Positions 1 through 9,486 are shown, counted from the first letter of the stretch. The stretch is DNA of 64,000 nucleotides from Cupriavidus agavae (GCF_004217045.1 NZ_SGXM01000001.1:1798001-1862000), one strand, 5' to 3'. The notes: generated from the sequence alone by a model not told the origin. Translations and numbers: made by a program.

Positions 1-45
1 CCGCGCCGGCGCATTCCGGGGCGCTGCCTTACAATAGCGCCCATC

Positions 46-477
46 ATGTTCAATCCCTCAAGAGAAGAAGTCCGCCGTTTCTTCTGCGATGCCTGGCAGA
101 AGCGCGTAGCGGGCAATGTCCTCACGCCGCTCGAAGCCATCGCCGTCGACTGGATCGACCAGCACCCCGAATACCACGCGCTGCTGACCGATACCGAAGG
201 CGCCCTGACGCGCGACTACACGCCCGAAGGCGGCCAGACCAACCCGTTCCTGCACCTGGCCATGCACCTGTCGATCTCCGAACAGGTGTCGATCGACCAG
301 CCCCCCGGCATCCGCGCCGCCTGCGAGGCCCTGAGCCGCCGGCTCGACTCCACCCACGACGCCCAGCACCAGATCATGGAAGCGCTCGGCCAGATGCTCT
401 GGAACGCCCAGCGCAACGGCATGCCACCGGACGGGCAGGCGTATGTGGACGATATCTTGCGGCGGGCGCGGGGATGA
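46..477 (+). CDS. DUF1841 family protein
   Basis: This 143-residue soluble protein matches the DUF1841 family of beta- and gamma-proteobacteria, whose function is unknown. The segment around residues 57-85 (DYTPEGGQTNPFLHLAMHLS, then the IDQPPGIRAA stretch) is the family hallmark as I remember it, and the length is normal for the family. It has no signal peptide or membrane segment. Upstream bases 1-45 contain a TACAAT box about ten bases before the ATG, which could be a -10 element; no clear Shine-Dalgarno is visible. The next gene lies 160 bp away on the same strand and appears unrelated. Family assignment is confident; any role is unknown. Confidence 0.85.
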   Translation: MFNPSREEVRRFFCDAWQKRVAGNVLTPLEAIAVDWIDQHPEYHALLTDTEGALTRDYTPEGGQTNPFLHLAMHLSISEQVSIDQPPGIRAACEALSRRLDSTHDAQHQIMEALGQMLWNAQRNGMPPDGQAYVDDILRRARG

Positions 478-638
478 GACGCGATTGAAGCGCCCCATGT
501 ATCACATTCATCCGGCGCTCCCTATTCTGCTTCCTCAAATACCAGACAACGCCTGACAAGCGCGCTTCTGCGCACGTGCTAGGCTTGCCGGCATCTTTGT
601 CCCAGTAGTGCCGCCGCTGCTGCGCGGCGCTTCCCGCC

Positions 639-1997
639 ATGCCCCAATCCTTTGCCGACCGCGCCGGCCTGCGCCGCGCGGCCTCCCCTTCGCTGCGCTG
701 CGTTTCCGCCATGGCGGGCGCCGTGCTGCTGCTGGCGCCGCTGGCGGCGCACAGTGCCGTGGCGCTGCTGCAGCCGCCGCGTGCCATCGACGGCACCAAG
801 CCGCTCACGCTGACGCTGCTGATTACCGCCGATGACGACACGCGGCGCTACGAGGTGCCGGACACGCTGCAGGTCACGGCCGTGGGCGACCTGGCCGCGC
901 CGGTGAAGATGGAACTGAAGCGGGTGGACAAGGCTGGCAAAGGCCCGCGCATCCTGAACCTGCGGCGTGGCGACAACCGCACCGTCAGCTACACCGCCGA
1001 CTGGCCTGCCGGGCTGCGCGGCATGGTGCGGCTCGACGTGGCGGGCATCGACGCGGCGCCGGTCACCATCACGCTGAACCGCGCCCCGCTGCCGGGCGAA
1101 GCCACTCCCACGGCGCCGGTCATCGTGGCCAGACCCGCCACGGCGACCGACACTCCGGCTGGCGCGCCGACCACGACCGAGCGCGACCTGGCCAACGCGC
1201 AGGGCACGCCGATGTCGGACGAGGCCGTGACGCCCGTGGTCTCGGATGGCGCCGCGCCGGCGCCGGTGCCGGCCGATCTCCGCGACTCGCAGCGGCTGGC
1301 GTTCAACGAACCGATGTACCTGCTGTTCGGCGCGCACAACGGTGCCAACGCCAAGTTCCAGATCAGCTTCCGCTACCGGATCTTCGAGGGCGAGAACCCG
1401 AACTCGAAATCGGTGCTCGACAACCTTTACTTCGCCTACACGCAGTTCTCGCTCTGGGATCTGGCCAGCGCCTCACGGCCGTTCAAGGACACGAACTACC
1501 GGCCAAGCCTCTATTACTACCTGTCAGACGTGGGGGTGAAGAACAGCGTGATCAGCCGGATGTCGATCGCCACCGGTTTCGAGCACGAATCCAATGGCCG
1601 CGACGGCGACAACTCGCGCGCCGTCAATACGCTGTTCGTGAAGCCCACGATGTACTTTGGTGACCAGACCGACTGGCACTGGCGCGTGGCGCCCAAGGTC
1701 TACGCCTACGTGGGCAAGAGCGACAACGAGGACATTGCCCACTACCGCGGCTACATGGACCTGAACATCGCCTACGGCCGTCCGGATTCGTGGGAGATCG
1801 CCACCACGCTGCGCAAGGGCACGCGCAAGGGCTATGGCAGCATCGACGCCCAGCTGACCTACCCGCTGGCGCGCCTGCTGCCGGGCACGGCCGGCTACCT
1901 GATGGCCGGCTATTTCTACGGCTGGGGCGAAAGCCTGCTGTACTACAACCAGAAGACGCCGTGGCAGTTCCGGATCGGCTACGCGCTGTCCCGGTGA
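639..1997 (+). CDS. pldA: Outer-membrane phospholipase A (OMPLA)
   Basis: This is a 452-residue phospholipase A1 that would hydrolyse acyl chains of phospholipids in the outer membrane, where the family preserves lipid asymmetry. The catalytic signature HESNG is present with His316 and Ser318, and Asn330 lies exactly 14 residues after the histidine, as in the E. coli enzyme (His142, Ser144, Asn156). A hydrophobic signal segment (about residues 25-40) is followed by a roughly 200-residue Pro/Thr/Ala-rich N-terminal region and then the 12-strand barrel domain (about 235-452), ending in an aromatic/Arg outer-membrane-like C-terminus. The long N-terminal domain is absent from E. coli PldA but common in beta-proteobacterial relatives. 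Start is uncertain: the ATG at 711 would also give a good signal peptide. It converges on the thioredoxin gene with 15 bp between. Confidence 0.88.
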   Translation: MPQSFADRAGLRRAASPSLRCVSAMAGAVLLLAPLAAHSAVALLQPPRAIDGTKPLTLTLLITADDDTRRYEVPDTLQVTAVGDLAAPVKMELKRVDKAGKGPRILNLRRGDNRTVSYTADWPAGLRGMVRLDVAGIDAAPVTITLNRAPLPGEATPTAPVIVARPATATDTPAGAPTTTERDLANAQGTPMSDEAVTPVVSDGAAPAPVPADLRDSQRLAFNEPMYLLFGAHNGANAKFQISFRYRIFEGENPNSKSVLDNLYFAYTQFSLWDLASASRPFKDTNYRPSLYYYLSDVGVKNSVISRMSIATGFEHESNGRDGDNSRAVNTLFVKPTMYFGDQTDWHWRVAPKVYAYVGKSDNEDIAHYRGYMDLNIAYGRPDSWEIATTLRKGTRKGYGSIDAQLTYPLARLLPGTAGYLMAGYFYGWGESLLYYNQKTPWQFRIGYALSR

Positions 1998-2012
1998 CGC
2001 TGCCTCGACCGT

Positions 2013-2444
2013 TCAGCCGGCCAGCGGCTTGCCCTCGGCCTTGAGCCGCGCATTGCCGACCGCCGCCGCGAACTGCCCGTGGCCGTGCCAGCCCGTGGCG
2101 CGGCCCAGCTTCTTGCCCTTGTGGAAGAACATGAACACCGGGATGCCGTGCAGGCCGAAGCGTCGGCCCAGTTCGGGGTGCTCGTAGACGTTGGTGTGCA
2201 GCCAGCGCAGGTTCAGCGCCCGGATCGGCTCGGGATTGGCGAGCATCGCCTTCTTGGCCATTTCGCAGTTGAAGCAGTCCACGCCCCAGAAGAACACGCA
2301 GACCAGATCGTCATTGCCCGCCTCGCCGGCAATGGCGGCGTCGATGGTGGCGGGGTCCACTTCCTGCATGGCGAGCGCGTCGAAGGCGCGGTGGTCGAGG
2401 TGATCGGGTGGGGTGGGTTGCTCGGATTGGGGCGCGTCAGCCAT
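2013..2444 (-). CDS. Thioredoxin-family protein
   Basis: This 143-residue protein has a thioredoxin fold. The redox motif is CFNC, within FFWGVDCFNCEMAKKAML at about residues 52-69, and the cis-proline region is HGIPVFMFF. It lacks a signal peptide, so it is probably cytoplasmic. CFNC instead of CGPC suggests a specialised thiol reductase or chaperone rather than the general thioredoxin TrxA. I chose the ATG at 2444 because GGAGA lies about 7 bases upstream; the frame stays open further upstream without such support. It sits 90 bp downstream of grpE on the same strand, which suggests co-expression with the stress genes, although a hairpin lies in between. Confidence 0.82.
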   Translation of the reverse strand: MADAPQSEQPTPPDHLDHRAFDALAMQEVDPATIDAAIAGEAGNDDLVCVFFWGVDCFNCEMAKKAMLANPEPIRALNLRWLHTNVYEHPELGRRFGLHGIPVFMFFHKGKKLGRATGWHGHGQFAAAVGNARLKAEGKPLAG

Positions 2445-2466
2445 CACAAATTCTCCAGAAACGACA

Positions 2467-2496
2467 ACGCCCGATGGCCTTGCAGCCACCGGGCGT
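2467..2496 (-). terminator. Stem-loop between grpE and the thioredoxin-like gene
   Basis: ACGCCCGATGGC (2467-2478) pairs with GCCACCGGGCGT (2485-2496) with one mismatch and a 6-base loop. Reading the minus strand, the stem is followed by only a broken T-run, so it may be a weak terminator or processing site after grpE rather than a full terminator. Confidence 0.4.
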
Positions 2497-2534
2497 CGTT
2501 CACATCGTCATTCGGCCAGCGGTCAGGCCAGCGC

Positions 2535-3092
2535 TCAGCGCGGCGCCGAAACGGTCACCAGCGCCGGGCGCAGCACTCGGTCGGCAATCGTGTAGCCGCG
2601 TTGCAGCACGCTGACCACGGTGTTCGGCTCCTGCTCGGACGGCACCATCGAGATGGCCTGGTGGCGGTGCGGGTCGAAGCGCTCGCCCACCGGGTTGACC
2701 TCGACGATCTTGCCGCGCTCGAAGGCGGCGGCCAGCTGGCGGGCGGTCAGTTCCACGCCTTCGCGCAGCTTGGCCACATCGCCGCTGTTGTCGGCCAGCG
2801 CGGCCTGCAGGCTGTCCATGACCGGCACGAGGTTGTCGGCGAAGCTCTCGATGGCGAACTTGTGCGCCTTGGACACTTCGTCCTGGGAACGGCGGCGGAT
2901 GTTCTCGCCCTCGGCCGTGGCGCGCAGGAACATGTCGTAGTGCTCCTTGGCCTTGGCTTCCAGTTCGGCCACCTGCTGGGTCAGGCGCGCCACATCATCG
3001 GCACCGGCTGCAGCGTCGGGCGCCTGCGCGCGGGCGGCGTCATCGGCCGGCGGCTGCATGTTCGGATTCGGCGTCAGATTCTGTTCTTCCAT
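2535..3092 (-). CDS. grpE: Nucleotide exchange factor GrpE
   Basis: GrpE is the ADP/ATP exchange factor of the DnaK chaperone. The 185-residue product shows the family order: an acidic Ala/Pro-rich N-terminus, a long coiled coil (about residues 35-100, including [20 protein letters not shown] and [14 protein letters not shown]), then the beta-domain with [20 protein letters not shown] and the C-terminal [14 protein letters not shown]. The start at the ATG of MEEQNLTP (3092) fits normal family length; the open frame runs further upstream without homologous sequence. dnaK and dnaJ are not in the window. hrcA and an Hsp15-type gene lie within 3 kb, so this is a heat-shock neighbourhood. A sigma-32-like -35 box lies about 120 bp upstream. 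Confidence 0.96.
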   Translation of the reverse strand: MEEQNLTPNPNMQPPADDAARAQAPDAAAGADDVARLTQQVAELEAKAKEHYDMFLRATAEGENIRRRSQDEVSKAHKFAIESFADNLVPVMDSLQAALADNSGDVAKLREGVELTARQLAAAFERGKIVEVNPVGERFDPHRHQAISMVPSEQEPNTVVSVLQRGYTIADRVLRPALVTVSAPR

Positions 3093-3190
3093 GTCGATTC
3101 GTATCAAAAGCTGAAACAAGCCTGCCGGGCGATGCCGGCAGGCCGGGGAATGGTTCGATGCCGTTCGGACATCAACGGGCAAGTCTAGCC

Positions 3191-3220
3191 GACTTGGCGA
3201 CGCCACCCCGGTTTTTCAAG
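3191..3220 (-). promoter_or_regulatory. Candidate sigma-32 (heat-shock) promoter for grpE
   Basis: On the minus strand, CTTGAAA (complement of 3214-3220) is a perfect match to the sigma-32 -35 consensus. The expected -10 position holds CGCCAAGT (about 3191-3199), a poor match to CCCCATNT. Support is therefore mainly the -35 box and the position about 120 bp upstream of grpE. No CIRCE element (the HrcA operator) was seen here. Confidence 0.35.
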
Positions 3221-3388
3221 AGTGGCGGTTCAGGGACGCAGAAATACGCCGTTACAAAGGGCGGGTTTCATGAGGCGGAGTGTTCATTGCCTTGCTGCAT
3301 CGCAAACACTAAGATTCATGCAGGAAAAATGACAAAAATAACGGGAGCCGAGGTGGATCCATTCGATGCATCCTGGGGAAGGCGCACC

Positions 3389-3544
3389 ATGCACAAGCTG
3401 CCAGTCGTGACCGTATGCCTGATCGCCGCACTGTCGGCCATGACGGTATTCATCTGCCTGTCCGAAGCGGTCAGCGCCCGCGACACCGAATATGGCAGCG
3501 GCAAGGCCGTGTTCAAGCACTACCTCGTCCACTACGTCCGCTAA
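3389..3544 (+). CDS. Small hypothetical membrane-anchored or exported protein
   Basis: This is a 51-residue ORF with one hydrophobic segment (residues 5-24, LPVVTVCLIAALSAMTVFIC) followed by a short polar tail ending KHYLVHYVR. The segment could be a signal anchor or an uncleaved signal peptide. The ATG at 3389 is preceded by GGGGAAGG about 8 bases upstream. An in-frame ATG at 3329 with AGGA just before it would add 20 polar residues. I recognise no family. It lies alone between grpE and the convergent Hsp15-type gene, 14 bp from the latter. It is probably real because of the ribosome site and hydrophobic pattern, but it is unproven. Confidence 0.5.
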   Translation: MHKLPVVTVCLIAALSAMTVFICLSEAVSARDTEYGSGKAVFKHYLVHYVR

Positions 3545-3558
3545 CCACCAGCCCTGAA

Positions 3559-3954
3559 TCAGTGCCGGAAGTCGTCGATCCGGCGCCGGTCGCGCTTGGT
3601 CGGACGGCCCTGCAACTGCGCCGCCGGTTCGGGCTGCAGCTTGCGCCGCTCGGCGTCGGCCTGGCGCCGGGACTGGCTTTCGGGCGTTTCCTCGTACGTG
3701 GTCTGCGCGATGGGCGCCGCGCCGCGCGAGGCCGGCACGCCCCTGACCTCCACCTCCCAGCGCTGCTGGTGCGCCTCCAGCACGACCCGATCGCCCGGCT
3801 TCACCTCGCGCGAGTTCTTGACCGCCTGGCCGTTCACCGTGACCTTGCCGCGCTCCACGGCATCGGCCGCCAGCGAGCGCGTCTTGAAGAAGCGCGCGCA
3901 CCAGAGCCATTTGTCGATGCGCATGCGCGCGCCAGCGTCGAAATCCACCTGCAT
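3559..3954 (-). CDS. hslR: RNA-binding S4 domain protein, Hsp15 type
   Basis: This 131-residue protein begins with an S4 RNA-binding domain: RIDKWLWCARFFKTRSLA, then AVERGKVTVNGQAVKNSREV and KPGDRVVLE (residues 12-60). It ends in a very basic, low-complexity tail (RRQADAERRKLQPEP to RPTKRDRRRIDDF). The layout matches Hsp15/HslR, which rescues stalled 50S subunits carrying nascent chains during heat shock. The ATG at 3954 is preceded by AGGAGG at about 6 bases; MRIDKWLW ten codons later is an alternative start. It follows hemH on the same strand with 23 bp between, so hemH-hslR may be co-transcribed. Confidence 0.88.
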   Translation of the reverse strand: MQVDFDAGARMRIDKWLWCARFFKTRSLAADAVERGKVTVNGQAVKNSREVKPGDRVVLEAHQQRWEVEVRGVPASRGAAPIAQTTYEETPESQSRRQADAERRKLQPEPAAQLQGRPTKRDRRRIDDFRH

Positions 3955-3977
3955 GTCCTGCCTCCTGCTTGCTGCGG

Positions 3978-5093
3978 TCAGGCCGCCGCGCCGCGCGCAT
4001 GGGCACGCGTGCGGCGCGCCTCGATCTCATGCGCATGCAGCGGCGCCAGCGGCCAGCCCTGCAGATGCTGCAGGGCAATATCGGCCAGGCCGGCAATCCA
4101 GACCTCCGAATCATTCATGCATGGAATGAAATGGAAGTCGTTGCCGCCGGCCAGCCGGAAGTCGTTCTGGCCTTCCATCGCAATTTCTTCAAGCGTCTCG
4201 ATGCAGTCTGCCGGAAAGCCGGGGCAGAACACGTCCACGCGCTGCGTGCCGACCTTGCCGAGTTCGGCCAGGGTCGGAGCTGTATAGGGCTGCAGCCATT
4301 CGGCCTTGCCGAAACGTGACTGAAACGTTACCTGGTACTGGCCCGGTTGCAGGCCCAGCGCCTCGCCGAGCAGCCGCCCGGTCTTCAGGCATTCGCAGTG
4401 GTACGGGTCGCCCAGGTCCAGCAGCCGGCGCGGCAGGCCGTGGAAGGACAGGATCAGGCGGTCGCCCTGCGCGAAATCAGGCACGCCGTGCTGGCGCCAG
4501 TAGGCACGCACCTGTTCGTTGAGCGCGCGGATATAGGCCGGGTGATCGTGGAAATGCTTCACCAGCCGGAGTTCGGGCTGGTTGCGCCAGCCGCCCAGCA
4601 CGCGGAACACCTCGTCGAACGCGGTGGCCGTGGTGGTGCCCGAGAACTGCGGGTACAGCGGCAGCAGCAGGATCTGTTCGGTGCCCTGGCGCCGCAGCGC
4701 CTCCATGACCGACTCGATCGACGGGTTGCCGTAGCGCATCGCGCAGGCCACCGTCACGTCATGCCCCAGTTTCTGCATCAGCAGCTGCAGCGCGTGCGCC
4801 TGGCGCTCGGTATGCACCAGCAGCGGCGAACCCGTCATATGGGCCTCGCGCAGCCAGATCGACTCGTACTTGAGCGCCGAGGCCCGCGAGCGGAACGGCA
4901 GGATCAGCCCGTACAGGATCGGCAGCCAGGCCAGGCGCGGGATTTCCACCACGCGCGGGTCGGACAGGAAGGCTTTCAGGTAGCGCCCCACCGCCGCGGG
5001 CGTGGGGGCGTCGGGGGTGCCGAGGTTGATCAGCAGGATTGCGGTGCGCGGCGAGTGGCCGTGCTGGTAGGCCGGTTCAGGCGAAAACGTCAT
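3978..5093 (-). CDS. hemH: Ferrochelatase
   Basis: Ferrochelatase inserts Fe(II) into protoporphyrin IX, the last step of protoheme synthesis. The 371-residue protein carries the family landmarks: [10 protein letters not shown] near the N-terminus, the active-site histidine in [11 protein letters not shown] (His218), [21 protein letters not shown], and [15 protein letters not shown] with the conserved acidic residue Glu299. It has no signal peptide. It lies 40 bp downstream of hrcA on the same strand, so a shared transcript is likely. Length and motifs are complete. Confidence 0.96.
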   Translation of the reverse strand: MTFSPEPAYQHGHSPRTAILLINLGTPDAPTPAAVGRYLKAFLSDPRVVEIPRLAWLPILYGLILPFRSRASALKYESIWLREAHMTGSPLLVHTERQAHALQLLMQKLGHDVTVACAMRYGNPSIESVMEALRRQGTEQILLLPLYPQFSGTTTATAFDEVFRVLGGWRNQPELRLVKHFHDHPAYIRALNEQVRAYWRQHGVPDFAQGDRLILSFHGLPRRLLDLGDPYHCECLKTGRLLGEALGLQPGQYQVTFQSRFGKAEWLQPYTAPTLAELGKVGTQRVDVFCPGFPADCIETLEEIAMEGQNDFRLAGGNDFHFIPCMNDSEVWIAGLADIALQHLQGWPLAPLHAHEIEARRTRAHARGAAA

Positions 5094-5133
5094 GGGGTGT
5101 CCGTTGCAACTCCGGGGGCGCCTGGGGATTGGC

Positions 5134-6183
5134 CTAATTCTGGCTCAGCGCGCTGGACAGCAGGCGCGCGGTGATGTCGACGATCGGGATCACGCGTTCG
5201 TAGGCCATGCGCGTGGGGCCGATCACGCCGAGCGTGCCCACGATCTGGCCGTCCACCTCGTACGGCGCGGTGATCACCGCCATGTCTTCAAGCGGCACCA
5301 GCTGGCTCTCGCCGCCGATGAAGATCTGCACGCCCTGGGCGTGGCTGGACACGTCCAGCAACTGCAGCAGGCTGGTCTTGTGCTCGAAAACGTCGAACAG
5401 CCGGCGCAGCTTGTCCATGCTGGACGACAGGTCTTCCACCTCCAGCAGCTTGCGCTCGCCCGAGATGAACACCTGCTCGCTGTTGTCCTCGGCCATGGCG
5501 CTGCTGCCAGCCTCCACGGCCGCTTGCATCAGCGACGACATGTCGCGCCGCAGCGCCTGCAGTTCCACGCGCAGGTGATCGCGCACGGCGTCGAAGCTCA
5601 TGCCCGCGTAGTGCGCGTTGAAGAAATTGGCGGCCTCGATCAGCTGGGCCGGGGTATACGATAGTTCGGTCTGGATGATGCGGTTCTGGACGTCGCCTTC
5701 CGGGCTGACGATGATCAGCAGGATGCGCTTGTCTGACAATCGCATGAATTCGACCTGGCGGAACGCCTGGGCGCGCCGGGGCGTCATGACCACGCCGGCG
5801 AACTGCGACAGGTTCGACAACGTATGGGCGGCCGCCGTGATCATGCGCTGGGGCCCGAGCTGCTGGTTGGCCATCTGGCCCTGGATCTGGTCCTTGAGCC
5901 CGGCCAGCTCGGCCGGCAGCACCACCTCGCCATCGAGCGGGCGGGCGGTCAGCATGGCGTCGACGAACAGCCGGTAGCCGCGCGGCGTGGGAATCCGCCC
6001 CGCCGACGTGTGCGGGCTGGCGATGAACCCCATTTCCTCGAGATCCGACATCACATTGCGGATGGTGGCCGGCGAGAGGTCCAGCCCCGAGTACCGCGAC
6101 AGGGTGCGCGAGCCGACCGGCTGCCCCTCGGCGATGTAGCGCTCGATCAGGGTCTTGAGAAGGGTTTTCGAACGTTCGTCCAT
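5134..6183 (-). CDS. hrcA: Heat-inducible transcription repressor HrcA
   Basis: HrcA represses class I heat-shock genes by binding CIRCE inverted repeats and is reactivated by GroEL. The 349-residue product starts with a winged-helix domain (residues 1-75, including [20 protein letters not shown] and [15 protein letters not shown]), followed by the [18 protein letters not shown] motif and the C-terminal dimerisation domain ending [18 protein letters not shown]. It is divergent from nadK with 100 bp between. I found no CIRCE repeat in the parts of the window I checked, so its targets probably lie elsewhere. Confidence 0.95.
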   Translation of the reverse strand: MDERSKTLLKTLIERYIAEGQPVGSRTLSRYSGLDLSPATIRNVMSDLEEMGFIASPHTSAGRIPTPRGYRLFVDAMLTARPLDGEVVLPAELAGLKDQIQGQMANQQLGPQRMITAAAHTLSNLSQFAGVVMTPRRAQAFRQVEFMRLSDKRILLIIVSPEGDVQNRIIQTELSYTPAQLIEAANFFNAHYAGMSFDAVRDHLRVELQALRRDMSSLMQAAVEAGSSAMAEDNSEQVFISGERKLLEVEDLSSSMDKLRRLFDVFEHKTSLLQLLDVSSHAQGVQIFIGGESQLVPLEDMAVITAPYEVDGQIVGTLGVIGPTRMAYERVIPIVDITARLLSSALSQN

Positions 6184-6283
6184 GATGCCCCGATTCTAAT
6201 CAAATCTGCGCGGTTCGGGCGGCACGGCGCGCGGGCACGGCCCGAGGCTGACAATGGTCACGCCGGTATGGTCTAATCCCGCC

Positions 6284-7201
6284 ATGTCTGCCCCCTCAAA
6301 GACCAGCGCCACGCGCGCCCCGTTCAAGACCGTCGCCCTGGTGGGCCGGCACTCGACCGCCGGCATCGAAGGCCCGCTCGAAGAGCTGGCGTCGTGTATC
6401 TCCCGCAACGGCCAGGATGTCGTGTTCGAACGCGCCACCGCGCTGGCTACCGGCCTGACCGGCTACCCGGCCCTGACCGCCGAGGAAATCGGCCGCCAGG
6501 CGGACGTGGCCGTGGTGCTGGGCGGGGACGGCACGCTGCTGGGCCTGGCGCGCCAGCTGGCCGGGCACGATGTGCCGGTGATCGGCGTGAACCACGGCCG
6601 GCTGGGCTTCATGACCGACATCCCGCTTGAAGACGTGACCACGGCCCTGCCCGAGATGCTGGCCGGACGGTACGAGGCCGAATCGCGGATGCTGCTCGAA
6701 TCGCGGGTGATCCGCGACGATACGGTGATTTTCTCGGCGCTGGCGTTCAATGACGTCGTGGTCAACCGCTCCGGCATCTCCGGCATGGTCGAACTGGCGG
6801 TCTCGGTGGACGGCTATTTCATGTACAACCAGCGCTCGGACGGCCTGATCGTGTCCACGCCCACTGGCTCCACCGCCTACGCGCTGGCCGCCGGCGGGCC
6901 GATCCTGCATCCCACGCTGTCCGGCATGGTGCTGGTGCCGATTGCCGCGCACGCGCTGTCCAACCGCCCGATCGTGCTGCCGCACGATGCCGAGGTCACG
7001 ATCGAGGTGGCCAGCGCACGCGATGTCAGCGTCAACTTCGACATGCAGTCGCTGGCCTCGCTGCTGCCCGGCGACCGCATCGTGGTGCGCCGCTCGGCCA
7101 AGACCGTGAGCCTGCTGCACCCGGTGGGCTACAACTATTACGCCACGCTGCGCAAGAAACTGCACTGGCACGAATTCCCGACCGAGGACAACCGGCTGTA
7201 A
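6284..7201 (+). CDS. nadK: NAD kinase
   Basis: NadK phosphorylates NAD to NADP using ATP or polyphosphate. The 305-residue product has the GGDG motif (residues 80-83, in [16 protein letters not shown]), the [16 protein letters not shown] segment, and the substrate loop [21 protein letters not shown] start at the ATG of MSAPSKTS; an in-frame ATG at 6254 would add ten residues with no family support. Neither start has a clear Shine-Dalgarno. It is divergent from hrcA and followed by recN after 74 bp, an arrangement I recognise from Burkholderiales. Confidence 0.94.
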   Translation: MSAPSKTSATRAPFKTVALVGRHSTAGIEGPLEELASCISRNGQDVVFERATALATGLTGYPALTAEEIGRQADVAVVLGGDGTLLGLARQLAGHDVPVIGVNHGRLGFMTDIPLEDVTTALPEMLAGRYEAESRMLLESRVIRDDTVIFSALAFNDVVVNRSGISGMVELAVSVDGYFMYNQRSDGLIVSTPTGSTAYALAAGGPILHPTLSGMVLVPIAAHALSNRPIVLPHDAEVTIEVASARDVSVNFDMQSLASLLPGDRIVVRRSAKTVSLLHPVGYNYYATLRKKLHWHEFPTEDNRL

Positions 7202-7275
7202 GGCTTGTCCTTGCGCACCCGCCGGCCCTTCCGCCCCGCCACCCCGATCCGACCCCACCCAGCCCACCGCCCAAG

Positions 7276-9027
7276 ATGCTGCGCAGCCTGTCCATCCGCG
7301 ACTTCGTCATCGTCGATACGCTCGACCTCGATTTTTCGAGCGGCTTCACCGTGTTCACGGGTGAAACCGGCGCGGGCAAGTCGATCCTGATCGACGCGCT
7401 GGCACTGGTGCTGGGCGAGCGCGCCGATGCCGGCGTGGTGCGCGAGGGCGCCGCCCGCGCAAGCCTGGGCGCCACGTTCCACACCCACCCGGCGCTCGAC
7501 GCCTGGCTGGCCGAGCGCGAACTGGCCGGCGACGACGACACTGTGCTGCTGCGCCGGACCGTGGACGCCAGCGGGCGCAGCAAGGCGTTCATCAACGGCG
7601 CCGCGGCCACGCTGGCGCAACTGCGCGAGGTGGGCGAGCAACTGGTGGATATCCACGGCCAGCACGCCCACCAGCAGTTGCTGCGCCCGGACGCCCAGCG
7701 CCACCTGTTCGACGCCCATGCCGGGCTGACCGAGCAGGCCGGCGCCGTGGCCGAGGCCTGGCGCGCGTGGCGCGTCTGCGTGAAGCAGCGCGAGGCCGTG
7801 GAGCACCAGTCGCGCGAGATGCAGCTGGAGCGCGAACGGCTGGAATGGCAGGTCGGTGAACTCGACAAGCTGGCGCCGCAGCCCGGCGAGTGGGACGAGA
7901 TCCAGTCCGAATACAACCGGCTGTCGCACGCCGCCGGCCTGATCGACGGCAGCCGCGCGGCGCTCGATGCCCTGTCGGAATCCGACGGCGCCGTGGCCTC
8001 GGTGCTCAACGGCGTGGTGCACCGGCTGCAGCAGCTGGCCGATGTCGACGCCGCCCTGCGCGACGTGCTGGCGGCGCTGGAACCGGCGCTGGTGCAGGTG
8101 GAGGAAGCAGCCCACTCGCTGAACCGTTACGTCGACCGGCTCGAACTCGATCCCGAGCGGCTCGCCGCCGTGGAGGCCCGCATGCAGGCCCTGCACACCA
8201 CCGCGCGCAAGTACCGGCTGCCACCCGAACAACTGGCCGACGAACTGCTGGCCCGCAAGCAGCAGCTTGACGACCTGCAGGCCGCGCAGGACATCAACAA
8301 GGTGCTGGCGCGCGAGGCCGCCGCCCGCGCCGCGTACCTGACGCTGGCGCAACACCTGTCGGCCGCGCGCAAGGTGGCCGCCGAGGCGCTGTCGAAGGCC
8401 GTGACCGAGGCCATGCAGGGCCTGTCGATGGCTGGCGGCACGTTTGCCGTGGCGCTGAACCCGCTCGAAGAGGGCCAGAGCCACGGCCTCGAACAGATCG
8501 AATTCCTCGTGGCCGGCCATGCCGGGGTCAGCGCGCGTGCGCTGGCCCGCGTGGCGTCGGGCGGCGAACTGGCGCGGATCAGCCTGGCCATCTCCGTGAT
8601 CACCAGCGAAGCGGCGCCCACGCCGACGCTGATCTTCGACGAGGTGGACACCGGCATCGGCGGCGCCGTGGCCGAGGTGGTGGGCCGGCGCCTGCAGGAA
8701 CTGGGCCGCGCGCGCCAGGTGCTGTGCGTGACCCACCTGCCCCAGGTGGCCGCGCAGGCCGGCACCCATCTGCTGGTCAGCAAGGAGAGCCGCGCGGACA
8801 AGCACGGCGCGGTGACGCGCTCGCGCATCCGCGCACTCGACGCCGAGGGACGCATCCAGGAGACCGCGCGCATGCTGGGCGGCGCGACGGTCACGGCCAC
8901 CACGCTGCAGCATGCCGAGGAAATGCTCGCGCAGGGCCGGCTCGCCAGCCAGGCCGCGCCGGCCGACGAAGCCGCCAACGCGCCGCGCGAGGGCGGCGGC
9001 CGCAAGCCGCGCCGCGCGGCCGGCTGA
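7276..9027 (+). CDS. recN: DNA repair protein RecN
   Basis: RecN is an SMC-like ATPase that acts early in double-strand-break repair. The 583-residue protein has a Walker A motif GETGAGKS at residues 28-35, a long central helical region (about 150-370) with coiled-coil heptads rich in Glu, Arg and Leu, the ABC signature VASGGELARISLA (about 430), and the Walker B region TLIFDEVDTGIGG. Its C-terminus is extended by an Ala/Arg-rich tail. No LexA box was recognised upstream. It is followed 21 bp later by a lipoprotein gene. Confidence 0.95.
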   Translation: MLRSLSIRDFVIVDTLDLDFSSGFTVFTGETGAGKSILIDALALVLGERADAGVVREGAARASLGATFHTHPALDAWLAERELAGDDDTVLLRRTVDASGRSKAFINGAAATLAQLREVGEQLVDIHGQHAHQQLLRPDAQRHLFDAHAGLTEQAGAVAEAWRAWRVCVKQREAVEHQSREMQLERERLEWQVGELDKLAPQPGEWDEIQSEYNRLSHAAGLIDGSRAALDALSESDGAVASVLNGVVHRLQQLADVDAALRDVLAALEPALVQVEEAAHSLNRYVDRLELDPERLAAVEARMQALHTTARKYRLPPEQLADELLARKQQLDDLQAAQDINKVLAREAAARAAYLTLAQHLSAARKVAAEALSKAVTEAMQGLSMAGGTFAVALNPLEEGQSHGLEQIEFLVAGHAGVSARALARVASGGELARISLAISVITSEAAPTPTLIFDEVDTGIGGAVAEVVGRRLQELGRARQVLCVTHLPQVAAQAGTHLLVSKESRADKHGAVTRSRIRALDAEGRIQETARMLGGATVTATTLQHAEEMLAQGRLASQAAPADEAANAPREGGGRKPRRAAG

Positions 9028-9048
9028 ACATACAGGAGTTTCAAACCG

Positions 9049-9486
9049 ATGACCCATGGCAAGCTGCCATCGACCTTCCGCCAGTTGCCGCGCTCGGTAG
9101 CCGTGACTGCCTTCGCCGCGCTGGCCCTCACCGCCCTCTCGGGCTGCGCCTCGGAGTCGAAATCGTTCGCCCCGCCGCGCGGCAGCCTGACCGACGACCG
9201 GGCGCTCGGCGACATCCTCGTCAAGTTCACGCCGCCCGACGTGGTGGTGTCGGAAGACGCCGGCAAGCTGCTGGCCACGGTGCCGGGTCCGGTGCGCTAC
9301 GTGGTCAAGCGGCCGATGTCCGGCGGCGTCTGGCTGGTCACGGCGATCACCACCTCGGCCGACGTCACGCTGGACCAGGCGGTGGCGACGCTGCAGGCCG
9401 CTCCGCGGGTGGAATCGGCCACGCCGGACCGCATGCTCAAGCCGCACCGCAGCCGGCCGACCGGCCGCGACATGCCCGCCAGTTGA
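9049..9486 (+). CDS. Lipoprotein resembling an S8-protease propeptide (I9-like)
   Basis: This 145-residue protein has a lipoprotein signal peptide with lipobox LSGC (acylated Cys33). The mature part (about residues 55-130) closely resembles the N-terminal propeptide region of the S8 protease encoded next. Compare VKRPMSGGVWLVTA with VRRPMGGGSQLLTV, and AAPRVESATPDRMLKPH with NDPRVADAVPDRWLQLH. Propeptides of this class fold as inhibitor/chaperone domains, so a membrane-anchored inhibitor or folding factor for the neighbouring protease is plausible; that is inference. It begins 21 bp after recN and ends 129 bp before the protease gene. Confidence 0.75.
   Translation: MTHGKLPSTFRQLPRSVAVTAFAALALTALSGCASESKSFAPPRGSLTDDRALGDILVKFTPPDVVVSEDAGKLLATVPGPVRYVVKRPMSGGVWLVTAITTSADVTLDQAVATLQAAPRVESATPDRMLKPHRSRPTGRDMPAS

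Noticed and set aside
3093-3300. CIRCE operator (TTAGCACTC-N9-GAGTGCTAA) for HrcA near grpE
   Set aside because: I found no matching inverted repeat here; only a sigma-32-like -35 box is visible.
7138-9447. 769-codon open frame on the minus strand opposite recN
   Set aside because: It overlaps recN and its translation is Arg/His/Gln-rich without motifs, so it is a compositional shadow.
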